From Gorsachius magnificus (Eukaryota > Chordata > Aves > Pelecaniformes > Ardeidae): a DNA stretch of 64,000 bases. The position numbers were made by a program, and so were the translations under genes. Positions 22,638 to 36,054 of this stretch are shown here, piece by piece. Within the stretch, counting starts at the first letter, position 1. Every line of letters starts with the position of its first letter. The stretch spans positions 7,459,385-7,523,384 of the forward strand of contig CM067084.1 in the NCBI GenBank assembly GCA_034008185.1. Reading direction: 5' to 3'. The notes under the pieces are model-generated. The model saw only the letters and a program-made list of their open reading frames with translations. It ran no database searches and had not been told where the DNA came from.

Positions 22638-25600
22638 TGTGTGGTGGTAGTTAGATCTGTGGACTTTGCTGTACACAGTCACATAGGAGCTGTGATCTGA
22701 CTTAATTTAGTGATTTCATAAGAACACGATATTTTATGAAATCATGAAGAGGTGAAGTTGGAGAGAAAAGTAAATCAGACTTGAATTTTATGTGCAGTGG
22801 TTCAGCTGTTACAGAGCTGCCTCGGTGTATGCAAGATTAACAGGTCAGAACTTTTAGTGCTGAGTTTTGCATTTGGGAGTATTTTAGTCATATAAGTACT
22901 ACTGGCAGTAAAAAATCAATGGAAACTTTGAGGGGGAAAAGATGTTTTTAGTGTTTTTCCCCCTTTTTTTTCTGGTAGCAGAAGTTTTTTTTCTGGATAC
23001 TCCTACTAGTATATGTCTTCACAGAAAAAGTATCAAATGGCTTATTTATCTTTAAAACGAAAGACACCTTTTTTTGCATGTGTTCCAACCACTTGCTTAA
23101 TATTTACCATCTATAAAATAAAAGGAGAGCGTTTATATGCAAGAAATATAATTGTTAATAGCTCAGATTCAATAGTCACCATGAGCAACTGTTCTTGAGC
23201 TCTGCCTTATTTTCAGCTTGCTCTATTTCCCTGTAGACCATTGAATTGCTAGATACCCTTTACAAAGCCCATTTTCTCTATCGCTTTTTGCTTTTTTCAT
23301 GGGCTGACTACTATTGACCACAAAGCACACCACAAGCCTGTGATCTCATAAGGTCATGTATACTGAAGCAACATGCAAGTCCATGGTAATAGCTTCTAAA
23401 AAATGTCAGGAGGAAGAAATTCCATATTTCCAAACAAAATTCCCCAATGAAAAGAACGGAACATGCTCTGACGTACATGCAAATGCCCCATCTTGTGAAA
23501 CTCAGGTGGGAAGTTCATCTGAGAGTCCTAAGAACAGAACCAAGGCAACAACCATCACAAAAGCAAAAAAGCAACCTAACGTGGAATAAAGAGAATTGTT
23601 TTTTCATGAGCGAGATGTGACATATGGCCAAAGACGACACCGCACGGTGGAGCAGGGGTCCAGGAGCAGGGTGGGATCACTTGGTTTGCCGTTGTGGTTA
23701 GTTTGAAAGGAAAAGGAAAAACCTGACCAGAGGAACATCTCTACATCTTTGAATGTAACTGTCCTCTGTCCGTTTCAGAGTACATGGGGAAATACAGGGA
23801 CTTCTACTATAGGCTAGCTCATTCTACAGGGTGACTGACGCTGAAGTGAATGTCTAAAACAGGTCAGATTAAAAGTTCGTCTGTCTCTTCATTGACCCTG
23901 GACGGGGGGGTCTAAGACAACTAGTGTAGTTATCTAAGATGATGTGATGTGAATTAGTCACCCACACCAGAGGACAGGGTTCTTGCCTCCTGCTGTAGAT
24001 ACAGCACTTAGGGTGTTCTTTTGATGGAGAACTAAGGTGCCTACTTCAGTTTTCCCCTGGCTCTGTAACCCCCAAGGACTGGACATCTCATCCTTGGCCT
24101 GGGGAAGGAGACAGGCCAGAAGACTGCTGTCTGTGGAGAAACTCTTGTCCCCTGACCTGACCCTTTATGGATCACCATTTGACGTCAAGTGGAGCTGCCT
24201 ACCTAGGGGTGCTTCGACAGACTGCAAGCACTGCAGGGAGGTGACTGCAAAAGGGGCACGTACAAACTCACTTCTGCAAAACACCAGGTAGCCTTCTCCT
24301 GGGCAGCTTCAGGTGCTCTCTGGACTTGCTTCTGTTGTATCCATTTACATAACGGATTCATTTTTGTTTGGTTTAATGTTGAAAGAAAACCACAGAGTAT
24401 ATTAATAGTTGTCCCACGTGAAGAAAGCAAAGCATTTATTTTAAACATATGTAAAATCTATGATTAATATACAGAGAAAAGTATTTATTACTCTTTAAGA
24501 TAAAATGTAATACAGTGAGTGCTCATAGTAAGCCACCGTAATTCTATATTGCTGACAATGTCAGAGCGCTTATGAGATTCCATTATCGTATGGTTGATGC
24601 TAATTATACAGCTCATTTGCTAATTAGATGTGAGTCCATCTGTAATGTCTAAAAGTGGGGCTATTGCAGTTTGTATTGGAAGCCACTATACTGCGTGATG
24701 TTAAACAGTCCTGGTTGCTTGTTCTTGAGAGGAATGTAAGCAGAATTGCTATGCTCTTCAGGCAAAATTTGGGAATGTATTACACTTGTCTCTGGGTCTC
24801 CCTTCTGCTGTCCAACACGGGAGAAAGTCTCCTTATTATTGAGGAGGATTAGGATATTCTTAGAAAAGAAGTTTTTGTATGTGTCTGTGAAAGAGATCAT
24901 CTGTCACATGGCCTTGAAGTCAAGAAATCTGTTGTTCTTAACTAAATTTTGTGACTCTGGAAGGCAGTTTCCACTGTAGTCCTGTAATCGCTAATTTGTA
25001 GGTTTGACCTGTTGAGCGTGTAGGCTTTTGAAATGGGAAAAGTAACATGATTAGAGATGTTAGGTTGGTATCCCTGTTTGAGAGGAGATGTAGGCTCGAC
25101 ACTTGAGCCTCAACTTTTAGTACAACAGTGGGGAAAAAAAGGAAATGTTTTGCTATTTGATAAAACCAGCTTTCCTCCTCCTAAGCCTTTAAAAAGTGTT
25201 GCTTGAAGTTGGCCTTGCTTAGAACCAGCGCCTCCAGTGAAATGGCTTAGCTCTGATGTGATTGAAAACACCTATTCCTGATGTATTACCTTTCGTAGCT
25301 GCATTTGTTTCCTTGATTGCCGTTTTTTCTTACTCAGTTTCTAGCATATTGCAAAGTTGTATGTAGTGACAGCTATGGCAGAAATTACATGATCTCTTTG
25401 TGCAAGGGATAGCATAAAAACAATATCCAGAACTGTTTCAAATTTCTTTCTGATGATCTGTGCCTCAGGGAAGGAAGATAGAGGAAGGGTAGGAAAAAAC
25501 CTTTGAAGAGAATGGAAAATCCATCGCACAGATGTCTGGAAAATCAGTTTCCTCCCAAGCTGTCATAAGACTTTTGAAGAAATCATTATATTACCTTTTA

Positions 25601-26899
25601 ATCCCCTAGTGGCAGCAGTTGCCTGTGTGACCAGACATTGCCAGCAATGGTCTGTGTGTCTGACAGTCCTTTCTAAGTGTCCGCATGTTAATTAGATTTG
25701 TTCCTGTGGAGAAGCGCGTTCATGTGCACATACACACGTGCATTTTTTGCTTTTCAAATTTTGACAGGGATTATGAATTACAGGTATTAATAGGACCTGT
25801 CAAACAGTATGGAACACGGTTTACTTCCTTTTTGGCATCAAGTGTATCCTGTCCCTATAGTGAGGAAGTACTATTGCAAAATGTTGGCATCTGCATTGCT
25901 TGTGATAGCCCATTCAATAAGAAGCTGGGATGCTTGGCCTTGCTTTCTTCTTTTTGTGGGGCAGTATAAACTGAGTATTAGTCCAGTATTTTTTTATCTA
26001 ATTACATGTTATTTATTTCATCTGTATAAATGCATGCATTAGAAGTCTCTGATGTCGTGATCTGTGGCATTACTCTTGCTTATGCCAAAGGTGGTGTGCT
26101 GTATAGCTAAATATGTATCACACACGATGTTACTAGCACTTCTACATGTGTAACTTTACAGTTGTCTCCTGGGAAAAAGAAACTGTGGAATGTAGTACTG
26201 GAAAATTCATAATACTGGTGCGTGGAGGGCTGGGCTGCAAGGGAGTCTTTAGGTGCACAAGAAACAGTCCTGTGTTTTGCATGCATTTTTGTATGTTAAA
26301 CTACTGTCAGTTAAAGGATTGATAGCTTATTTCATGCTCTGAATACTACTATCAACTATCTACAGCTAAATCTCCATCCCTTATTTACTCAAATAACTGC
26401 ACAGAAGTTGAGATGGTACTCACCTAAGTAACATTAAAAAAAATTGTCTCATGTTGTGTAAACGATTGATTATTAAACCAGTATGGTTACTAACGTAGAG
26501 GTAATGCTATGTAGTTAATACGATATCCCATGTAAACAATACTGTCTTTGTAGTCTTATTATGGAATACAGAAATCCATGCAACTCTCTCAGTAACAAGG
26601 CTTTGCTTTAATTGCTAACAAAATCTGGAAAAGTTCTTGTTGAGGATGTGTCTTCATATAAAAATGTTTTATTGGGCACCCTTGGGTAGGAAGTGGTGAG
26701 CCAGACTGATTGCTTAAGCCTCAGCCACTGAAATCATAATTGTGTGTGTTGGTGACCCTGGGATTAGGATAAGAGAAAGTCAGTCCCTCTGTGTTTTTAA
26801 GGTCATGTTGCTGTTAAGATTTGTTAGATGAGGCTATTTTCCTGTTGCAATAAAAGGCATCTCTCCACCCTGCTTTTTTTTTCCTTTTACAATCCCTGT

Positions 26900-27190
26900 A
26901 CAAGAGCAAAGGAGATGCTATCTGAGCTTTGTTTACCCCGCCACAGATGATGATGTGCCCAAAGTCAACCAAGGAACCTCTCAAAGCCACTTAAACGTGC
27001 ATTATCTCAAAGACGGGAGCAGACACATGGTAATTGGCTTTCTCCTGGTAGTAAGTAGAGTTATGTTAAATGTGGGCCTGAGGGGAACCCCTGTTTTGGG
27101 TTGTAGTTTATTATTAGGTGAGGAAATTACTGGACACCTCCAGCTGCCATTAATCAGCCGTGGAGTCTGACTGGAGCCAAGTGAGAGGCC
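26900..27190. promoter_or_regulatory. Candidate conserved block containing an exon-like segment
   Basis: A compact repeat-free block. Positions 26947-27029 form an 83-nt exon-like segment: the acceptor is TTTACCCCGCCACAG, the donor is ATG|GTAATT, and one frame is open, beginning DDVPKVNQGTSQSHLNVHY. Further on lie homeodomain-like cores (CCATTAATCAGC near 27149-27160, TTTATTATTAGG near 27108-27119). Enhancer or rare exon are both inferences; the donor site is non-optimal. Confidence 0.2.
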
Positions 27191-27521
27191 TGTGGGTGGA
27201 TGCCGCTGAATGGCAGGGAAATACAACGAGACAGAGACAAATGTTTTCCAGCCTAGCAGCACTAAACTCTGCCCTTTCACAGTCCTTAACATGCATGTTC
27301 AAATTGATTTAGTCTGTTTACCCCCTCAGCCTAACCATCTATTTCCATTGAAGACTGACAGTTTTATGTGTTGCTACCATGTTATTATGTGTTGCTGTGC
27401 TGCCAGTAGCTATAGTATTTCAGAAGGGCTCACTTCCAGACATAAAGGGAGAAGGGGGATGGGGAGCTTGAGTCACTTAATTCCTTTTTACAGGGTGCAA
27501 AACATGTTGAGCATGACACCA

Positions 27522-27670
27522 ATTCTCTCCCTCTCTCTCATTCTTTTCTTCCTTCCTTTCTTCCTCCCCCTCTTTATTTACTTATTTCATTTATTTATTG
27601 ATTTTAGGTCAGCACATGCCATGAGAAAAGCCTTAAATGAACTTGCAAGCTTGAGAAACACATCTGTCAG
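27522..27670 (+). other. Polypyrimidine tract followed by an exon-like 63-nt segment
   Basis: A long, almost pure pyrimidine tract (27522-27575) and a T-rich spacer lead to GATTTTAG at 27607. The 63 nt after it (27608-27670) end at CAG|GTGATG and are open in one frame (SAHAMRKALNELASLRNTSV). The length is a multiple of three, so the segment could be skipped without a frame change. The tract alone may be simple sequence. Protein not recognised. Confidence 0.15.
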
Positions 27671-27699
27671 GTGATGTAAGTGTCTGGCTTATTCCCCTT

Positions 27700-29460
27700 T
27701 CCTGTTTAGTTTACAAACATGCCATTCCTTCAGGGCTCTGGTATGCTGACCAGGAGGTTGCCGGAGGTGGGTGCTGCTCAAGTGAGAAGGAGCGCAGGTA
27801 GCAAACCCCTGAGCTTCAGCTGGCTCCTGAACATACTGGCGGTCCATCGCTGCTGCTCAGCTGGGAGGTCAACATACCAAGGCTGCAAGAAAAGCTGAAC
27901 TCGTTTATCGTACACCTTCACAAAATGGACGTGCAGGGAAACAAGAAGGGAGGAATAGTTTCTGGTTTGCAGTTTTTTGAGACAGAAAGCATCAGCTCGT
28001 TATCTAAAAGCCTAATTTCAGAGAGTTAGATTCCACCAGCACTTCTTGTGCTGGCTAAAGCCTTGTTCCACAGTTTGGGGGCTAAGGCTCTGGTCAGCAA
28101 TGATAACGGTATAGAGGGAGAGCCAGGACGCGGCTCTTTCTCCCCAAAGGATGATATGTATTTTGCCAGATGTTTTATATTGAAATTTAAAGAAAAAAAA
28201 AAAAAGCTTTTTGTTTGACTCAAATGCTGGAAGCTATGAAATCCCAAAGAGAAAAGTGGCAGATAGAAAGTGAAGCCTGAGCAGCTCGGTGATTAGGCTT
28301 GTCCTCTGGGGCTCATTTATGTCTGTCTGATGAATTCCCAAGTTTTGGGGCATTCAGGTGGTTTTCTGTCTTCCAGTTTTGAAGGTTTCTTGCTCCATTT
28401 CCAACCTGTTTTCTTTCCAGATGATGCCTCTTTACTGTTTTTCTTTCTCTTTCTTTTTTTCTTTTTTTCTTTTTTTTTTTTTTTTTTAATATGTGTGCAT
28501 ATAGAAAATATATGATAGCTCTGGAGTAATTGCATCAAAGTTAGCCTGCAATAGTAACAACATCCTCTGATTGCCAGTCAATAAAGAGGATTGTTTGGGC
28601 TTTCCCTTGCTTTGCCTGACTTCATTCTTGGTGAATCATAACATATTCAGAAACTGAAAACAAAGGCAAAAAGTACTTTTATACATAAAATGTTGATTTC
28701 TGAGCTGGGGCTGGTGCATGTGCATGTTCCAGCATGCCAGGCCTATGACAGGCAGATCCTCTGTGTTCTGCTTTGCATGGATACATCTGCAGAAAGGCTG
28801 CAGTATCTTCAAGAAAGTTTTGAATAAATAATTTAGTAAAATTCTTTAGATAAATAATTAATGAACTAATGCAATAAGCCAAACACAATCCACAGTACTA
28901 CATATACAGAGCAGGTATCCTGTGTGGTAGTCCTGTCTCTGTAGGAGAGAATGGATGTCTTAAGATCTCTCCCAAAACTACCTTTTGCAAGCAGGTGATC
29001 TTGCCTGGCATAGTCGTTGCTATCTTTAAGGGGTAATTCCACCCCAGAGCCTGTGCTGGCATCCATGTAAAATGCAGACTGGGTAATATCATAGCACTCT
29101 CTAAACAAATCTTGCAAAAATTACAGAAAAGTTATGGACTCAGAAAATAAAAGCATTGCTTGTGCATTATTTAGCAACAGCTGCCTGCTAAATTCATATT
29201 AATTGTGTTTTAAAAAATAGTCTTGTAACAGAGTTTGCATCATTTCACAGCATCCTGTATTATGTGGATAAGTACATTAGAGGCCTCCTTTTTCAGTATA
29301 ACTAGTAATATTTTCCAGCGTTTTGCACTAGGAAAGCTAACAGTGTGACCAAGCCACCCTAAGCCTTATATTTCCAAAAATAGTCAACATTCAAATTTAT
29401 TTATTTATTTTAAAATTACTGTATCTTTATTAGTACACAATTAAGGCATTAACATCAAAA
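27700..29460. other. Non-coding stretch
   Basis: Holds a 50-nt pyrimidine tract (28438-28487) and an A-run at about 28192-28205. Small minus-strand frames at 28679-29117 overlap without recognisable content. A unique block at about 28520-28610 has mixed composition but no clear motif cluster. Confidence 0.5.
28438..28487 (+). repeat. 50-nt polypyrimidine tract
   Basis: Only T and C, dominated by T with CTTTCT spacing. It could be an intronic simple repeat or the complement of an A-rich retroposon tail, but no adjoining element was recognised. Confidence 0.9.
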
Positions 29461-29470
29461 CAAAACCATT

Positions 29471-30244
29471 TTATCTGCCACAATCTCCTTTTTGGGGGGC
29501 TAGGGGAGAAATGAGGGCAGGTGCTGAAGAGGCAGGTGCTATTAAAAAAGTTCCTGTTTTGATGGATACAGAAACATTCTCCACACCACATTTCTGTACT
29601 CTTTTCAAAATAACGTTTTTACTCTGTTCACCACTTGCATTTATGCAGGACCTGTGGTTTAAAGTGAGTTTTCCTGAATACTCTTTGCCTGTGGTCATAT
29701 TCTATCCATAGGTAATGAAATTGCTGTTTACAAAACCTGGCTGCGTGGCTCTGGAGGAGAATGCTGAGAAAGATGGTGATGCAGCCTGTGAAGGCCACTG
29801 TCAAGCCCCTAAAGCCATAAACACTGTCGGGTAAGATCAGGAGGCGCTCCAAGGTCAAAGAGGGGGCCAGTTCCTCTCCCTGCAGTGGAACCTCTGCTTT
29901 TGCAAACCCAGCTTTTCTTGGCTGGCTCTGCACATCCTCCGTCATCCTCCTTAATGGCTAGTTGGGTGAGATTTTCTTGTGTGCCAGGACAGCCGTCAGC
30001 TCCTAGTCCTTCCCTAAGCTGGGCAGGCACAGTGACCCATCCCTTCCGGAGATCTTTTGGGTCTCTCAAATTAACCAGCTTTATTTTCTGCCTCTTCTCC
30101 CTTGCTGCCCTTTCCAGCATCCTGTTAGTGCTGGTTCTCATCTCTGACACTGCTGGGTTCCCCAAAGTCCCCAAGAGTTGTTTCCGAGTCTTCTCTCTGC
30201 TCCAATGTTATTTTTTTTTTCTGTGCCAGTGTGAAAAATATTAA
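29471..30244. other. GC-richer block open in several frames
   Basis: From about 29740 to 30180 the composition is clearly GC-richer than the surroundings. Three minus-strand frames overlap as a chain (30174-29809, 29945-29628, 29698-29471; 121, 105 and 75 codons) and one plus-strand frame (29885-30244, 119 codons) covers the same DNA. One minus frame has a hydrophobic span (GLTVAFTGCITIFLSILL). A frameshifted pseudogene is possible, but higher GC alone lengthens chance frames. No parent gene was recognised. Confidence 0.2.
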
Positions 30245-32580
30245 TACTGCCAAATTTTATTTTCCAGTTTTCAGATTGGGAACACGATAGCTTTTATTTT
30301 AAAAGTGTATCCACTCGTCTTTTCTATGACAGCTGCATACAAAATAACCCTGAAAAGCTGGCAGAAGGCTCAATGATGTAGGGGGGCAGGGGCAAAAGCA
30401 AATGTTTACATTAGAACATTGATCCTGCATAGCAAGCTAAGTAACTGAAGCTTAATAAGGCCAAGGTTTTTTTGTTTTTTGTTTTGTTTTTTTCTTTTAA
30501 TTTAAATGGGAATAGATTTGAACTTAGATTTTAGATTTTTGGTGGTTATGTTTATCTTTGTGTCAGAGCCGCTGTTAGAAAAGGAGGAGAACAGAAAGCG
30601 AAAGCCTTGTATTTGTGGAATATTTTTAATCCTCTTATGTTTAAAATCAGAAAGGAAAATTGTTTGGGTCTATTGGAGAATGAGTTCTACTAAGGTGTCT
30701 GTTTTCATACTTTATATAGCTTCAGTAAGAATCACAGGGAAATGTATCCTTAATGATGTGCCGGGCTTTGACAACAAGATGACTTTTGGCAGCAAATCTG
30801 TGTGTTTATTTCATGTTGGATGCTTTTCTGTTGGACCTTGAACATACGTAAAATAATATTTTTAAAAACATTTGGTGCCGTTAGCATCATGATATTCTTC
30901 TGTGTAGTAAAAATCATCCTCAGACCTTTGCCAAAAAAATGGGTGAAGTTTCCATGATTCTGTCAATGATGTGACATATGGAATCCATGCCATTTTGGCA
31001 TTGTGTATTTTAACTGTTTTCCAAATGCCTGCTGAGGAATTGGGATGAATACTCCGGCTGGGGAGCTATGCGCGACCTGCAGCTGGAAATGGGGGGGCAG
31101 TAGTTGTGTGAGTACTGAGTGGCTCTCCCTGTTGCTTATTGAGCGGGAAACCTTTGTGGAGTTACTGTATGTGACAACAAAGGACAAAATGGTTGTCAGA
31201 AGTCCTCCTTGATGACTTTGGTTCTGGTACAGAGTTGATCTTTGACTCTCAAATACTGGACATAAGTACTGTAATACTTAGTATTTGTGAATAAGAATAA
31301 AATAGTTGTGCCATCTTATCTCTGCTGGTGGCTGGCCTCTGGTGGGCATCCTGCCACTGATCACAACCCAACTGATCACAACCCTTTGAGCCCAGCAGTT
31401 CAACCACTTCTCAGTTCATCTCTGTGTCACTTATCTAAGCTGTGTTTCATCGGTTTGTTGATGAGGACATTGTGGGAGGTGGTGGATTTGACTTTCCATG
31501 TTGTGAGCAAGAGCACAAAGCAGGGAAGCTGGCCTCTTTCAATTATGGATTGAAGCTGGTTGTTATTACTGTATCTTTAAAACGTGCTTTTGAACATACA
31601 GCTACTCCAAATTAAAGCGATTGCCTTGAATTGATGTATACTGCATATACAGTTGTCTTTGAACTAATCTCGTTTCATAACATTTTCCATTCCCAGTTGT
31701 GGCTCTCAAGTTCTTATTTCACTAAAAGTGGGGTTCACATCGCAAATTTTAGACTTTCCTTTTCCTTGCGTGTAGCGCTGAGTAGTGCACTCAGCGTCTT
31801 TCAAATTGTCTTTCAAAACGTGAGTTGTGAAGTGAGAGCCTCTGTTCAGTCTCTGCTTCCACTGAAATATTGCTATGTAAAAGTAATTCTTCAAATGACT
31901 ATGCATTGAAAATACATAAAATGCTTTGTTCTCGAGGAGCATATCTTAACACTAAGACTTATTGTTGTTATAATTGCCTAACCATTACTTTTTCATCATT
32001 AAAAATTTTAAAAATATGTAAACAAAAAGATTTTTTTTTAAAAAAAAAACCAATGTGCATATCTGGAGACTATAAAATGATGCTGTGGTATTTAAAGATA
32101 TAAATTGGCCCTGTAAATGTACCTAATAATTTATTTTAAATTGGTTTCTGTTCAAAAGGATATAATGATGCTTAATATCCCAGCTGTGGATTCTACAAAA
32201 ACTTACCCATGTGCTGAGATTTCAGCATGTGAATTGAAGGGACAATGCTATAAGAACAGCTTCATCACTTGGCATTTAAAAGCTGCCTTTTCTGAAGTGG
32301 AAAAGGAAAGCAAAGTGTCTCCAGCATAACAGCAAAGGTGGAGAATATCAAAGCCAGTAACTGGCAAATGCTCAGTGCCCAGGAAATTTAATTCAGCGCC
32401 TTTCCTTAACTCTCCCTGCCTTCAACTTGTTCCTGTAAACACACAGGTAACTACATGCTATAATGTAAGAAATAAGTATTTCTTTATGTAATGTGAATCT
32501 AACTTTTGATGACTTACCTGTAAAATTGCCTTACCCAGTGAATTTTAAACAGCTGGCCTGTACATCCTTTTCACTCAGCT
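30245..32580. other. Non-coding stretch
   Basis: Contains a T-rich patch (30467-30498), a short perfect tandem duplication (31356-31385) and AT-rich unique sequence. Frames near 30506-30841 and 31631-31942 are chance-sized and unrecognised. Confidence 0.5.
31356..31385. repeat. 15-bp tandem duplication (2 copies)
   Basis: ACTGATCACAACCC occurs twice back to back with a 15-nt period (31356-31370, 31371-31385), identical apart from the last base. Confidence 0.85.
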
Positions 32581-32589
32581 GTTTTTCCT

Positions 32590-32890
32590 TCTGGAGATAC
32601 TTAAATAATATCTTGAGGGTGTTTCCTCTTAATGAGGTAATAATACCCATATCCTGGGCTAAATAAACTTGAGGCCAAAGGCCTAGGTGTTTATTAGCAG
32701 AGGATGTGGTTATTAACAAATTTAACAGGAAGCACCCTCGAGTTATTCTTTTACTGACATTTCTAATGATTATGCATTTGAGAAATAATTGATCAAAAAA
32801 TAATGCTTCTACTTTTAAGAGGGCACGTGAAGCAGAAGATGACTTATAGGTCGGCTCATGGCAGATAATGCTTCTATCAGTCTGGTACCT
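32590..32890. promoter_or_regulatory. Candidate AT-rich conserved block (homeodomain/POU-like motifs)
   Basis: Repeat-free AT-rich sequence with a dense set of cores such as TAATGATTATGCAT (near 32765), AATAATTGATC (near 32785) and TTATTAAC (near 32711). A 141-codon minus-strand frame (32956-32531) crosses it but reads as no known protein. Regulatory function is inference. Confidence 0.22.
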
Positions 32891-35319
32891 TCTGAAACGG
32901 GGTGGTGATACCAGAGGTGGGAGGATCAGTAGGCTTTCAACTGTTGCCTTGGGCACTTCAGGTCAGCATGCAACTCTCCTTAATGCAAGAAAGCCCATGC
33001 AAGTTTTGGGATTCAATTCAAAGCCAGTTAGACCATGCATTCTTTCAAGAATTTTATTTGTCAACAACAGAAGTAGCAAAAGCACATGAATCTGTGAAGG
33101 TTGCATGTTGTTTGCTCTAATAAGTGACAATTGGCATCCTAATCCTCTTCAGTAAGGGAGTGTTGCCCCCAAAGGACCAATAATAATGAGCTTAGCACTT
33201 AGATAAACTGGTTCTCGTCTCTGGATCTTAATTGGTTTTGCAGAGATGGACAGAGGAACTGAGACAAAGGGACCTTAAGGAGCATGCCAGGTTTCTGTCA
33301 GAAGTAAACAGCAGCTTGGAGAGGACTCTGGACTCTTAAGTCCGGTGTTCCAGTCATGTTGCTTCCTCTGCCTCGTAATACCTCCATCCTGCAAATATTT
33401 GTGCTGCTTGAATATATTCAGAGGCCTTGGCTCCACTTACCAGGCATCTACCACTGTGGATAGAGTTTCATTTATGACACTTTTCATTTTGTATGATGCG
33501 AATGCTGGCAGAGTGCAAACGTCTTGAGGAGAATGTGCAAACTACTCGCAAACTCCGAGCTAAGCCCGTGTGTACGTATTTGCGAGACTGGAGTCTGAGA
33601 GAGATCAGATTATGCTGTTTAGTTTCACTTATATGAAATTAATAGCCATATAGAGTCCCACCAGCTTCCCTTGATTGCTACAGAACAGAAACTTATTGGA
33701 TTTAAACATACAAAAAGAAGGTGATCCGGTGAACTGACAAGTCTCTACTGTTTAGGGCAGAAATTGTAGCGACGTATTTTCAGGTTAACTAACATCAGTG
33801 ATCCAAATTTTTGCCAGGCTTGATACCCTCCATTAAAAATACGGCAGTGACTAATTGCTATGCTGACAGCTTGTTTGAGTTGAATATGGGATGCTAAGTT
33901 CCTCATGTTTGAAAAAAACCAAAAATACAATGGCTAGTTATGTTTTGCCTACAATTAACAGAATAAACATCTTAATAGGCAGAGAGGAGACAAACAGATG
34001 TTCTAATTGCACGTCTGTGAGAAACTGATATTTGCTAGTTCCACTGTAGCCTGACCTCTGTACCTTGGGAAGTTTCAGTCCTATAGGATTTAAATGATTT
34101 ATTGATCTGGATGCAATGAATATTGCAGAAACAAGCTGTATTTCTAAGGAGTTAAATACATCCTCATTCTGTGTGGTACTAACTAATGTTGGAAAGGAAA
34201 CCACACGCTGCTTTAGTTGGAGTAGAGTTATCAACATTGTTCACTGTACCCTTGAGTAAGTGGGAGGAAAGATGAAATATGCAGAGGATATGATATTGGG
34301 AAACCGGAGAAATGTGGAAACAAGGAAATCTGTTCCGGTAGTTACATCTTTCTCGTTAGGCTACTAAACTGTCTTTGTGAGATGGATGAAAGAAAATCCA
34401 ACAGAAAAAACCATGGTTTTTGTAGCAAGATAAAAAACCTCTCATACCCTGCCCTGAAGATTAATTTTATATCACAGTTCTCTATCCAGAAACTAGAAAA
34501 AAAGCTTCATAATATGTATGAAGATTTTTGTAAGTAGACTTAAGAGTTCTGTTGACAGCTTTTCATGACAAGTTTCAAAAATAGCAAATAATGACTCTCT
34601 CAAGTGACTTTAGGACCAGCTGCAACGTAGAAGATTGCAAAATAATTCCTTACCTGTATGCTGGAAAATTGACCATAGTAGATTTGTATTACTGTTATTT
34701 TGTTTATTTTTTTTTTAGAACATTTGCTTGCATTGTTTTTGGTAATTATGCCTTTGACACAGCAAATACTCACTAGTGGGTGCAGCTTTGAGTATCTTTG
34801 GAGTTCCACTGAAGTAATACTTCATGTGAGACATGGAGGGACTCCAGTCCCAAACACAATGCTGGTTGTTAGGGCTATGTTATCTACCGAGCTACCTACC
34901 TGTTCCTGCCAACAACAGTTACGCCATGTTGAACTGAAGTACAGCAAATCTCTATGTTTTTAACTGCACTAATTTTTATATACATCTGTCTGAAAGTCCA
35001 GAAGCATCAACAAACGGCATGCACCTTGATTTGTTCAACCTGCTGGAGATCACTGGGGGTTTTTTGTGGGTTTTGTTGTTTTTCCTTAATTGTCAAACAA
35101 ACCTGAAGTTAATTTTGCTAAAGGAAAGTGAGATTGAGGGAAGGAACAAATCCATTGCGATAGAGGAATGGATGGATCTTTCCAGCTAGGAGCAAAATGT
35201 CTGTAATCAATACAGAAGCGTCTGAAGTACGTGTTCCTCCTCTGCAGCTCAGCTCTGTGAGGGCATCCTTGTTTCCATGTGCTCTCGGGTGCAGCCATGT
35301 TGGGAAAACTCTGAATGCA

Positions 35320-35420
35320 TAAAAAGAAAGTGAATTGAGAAAGCAAAATGGTGAGAAGAAAGAGCAGGGGGATGATAGCAAGGAAGTGGGGAGAAGAGTA
35401 GAGAGGTAAGAAGTGAAAGG
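35320..35420. repeat. Purine-rich tract of about 100 nt
   Basis: Overwhelmingly A and G on the plus strand with few pyrimidine interruptions (GAAAG, GGGGAGAAGAG and similar). Strand asymmetry of this kind is compatible with triplex-prone DNA, which is inference. Confidence 0.7.
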
Positions 35421-36028
35421 ATGCTGTGGAGTAACTGCGTGAGCCAACGGCGAAGGAAGACGTTCCTCCTGCTCACTGGAACTGGGCCTCCTGCTGGTGG
35501 TACCACTGGCTTGTTTTACTGGGATCTGGATGATGATGACCAGGGAAAGGAGTTGTCTCTTCTTGTCGTAGCGCTAGCTCTCTGTGGTGTTTTGGAGGTT
35601 GCCGAGGGGTGGGAAAATTGAAAGGAGCGGTCATCTGAAGTATACACAGGACTGGGTGCATCAGTGATGGATGTATCTGGGCAAGCTGGGAGACTAATGG
35701 TTGTTTCACGGGAGACGGATTTCTTCAACAAACAGTTATAATCCCCTTTTTTTTAGGCTTTAAACCCAACTAACTCCTGAAGAGATCTCTAGTTAGTATT
35801 AGAAAATAAGAGATTTCCATTAAAATACTATGGTAATATATCTAAAATACAAAGAAAACTCACAAAATCTATAGGAAAACACACACATGCATTCATACAT
35901 ATACAGTGTGTATAAATCTCTGTCCAAAGGATGACTCCATTAATGACAGGAGCATTACTTAGCAAGCATTAGCACAGGGTTTTCCACTTGTTATTCTTTT
36001 CATATCATTTTCATACTTCCATTTTTCC

Positions 36029-36054
36029 TTTTTTTTTTTTTTTTTTTTTTTTTT
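36029..36054. repeat. T26 homopolymer
   Basis: Twenty-six T in a row, the longest homopolymer in the window, followed by GCAGGGG. It could be an expanded polypyrimidine tract or the complement of a retroposed poly-A tail; no element body was recognised beside it. Confidence 0.9.

Larger units (their letters stand above)
21401..26900. other. Non-coding stretch
   Basis: Contains two long G-runs (22351-22361 and 22625-22637). An ATG frame at 23356-23589 (+, 77 codons, Lys/Thr/Ser-rich C terminus) has no recognised family. A patch with higher GC lies at 24030-24300. The remainder is unique AT-rich DNA with T- and A-runs. Nothing supports a gene. Confidence 0.5.

Noticed and set aside
27210..27674. 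154-codon plus-strand open frame
   Set aside because: Non-ATG or weak context, compositionally driven by a pyrimidine tract that gives a Leu/Phe/Ser run; no family.
32531..32956. 141-codon minus-strand frame with a CAG|GTAAGT donor close to its end
   Set aside because: The good donor lies out of frame with the ORF (stop before it); protein sequence looks random and the DNA looks like AT-rich non-coding sequence.
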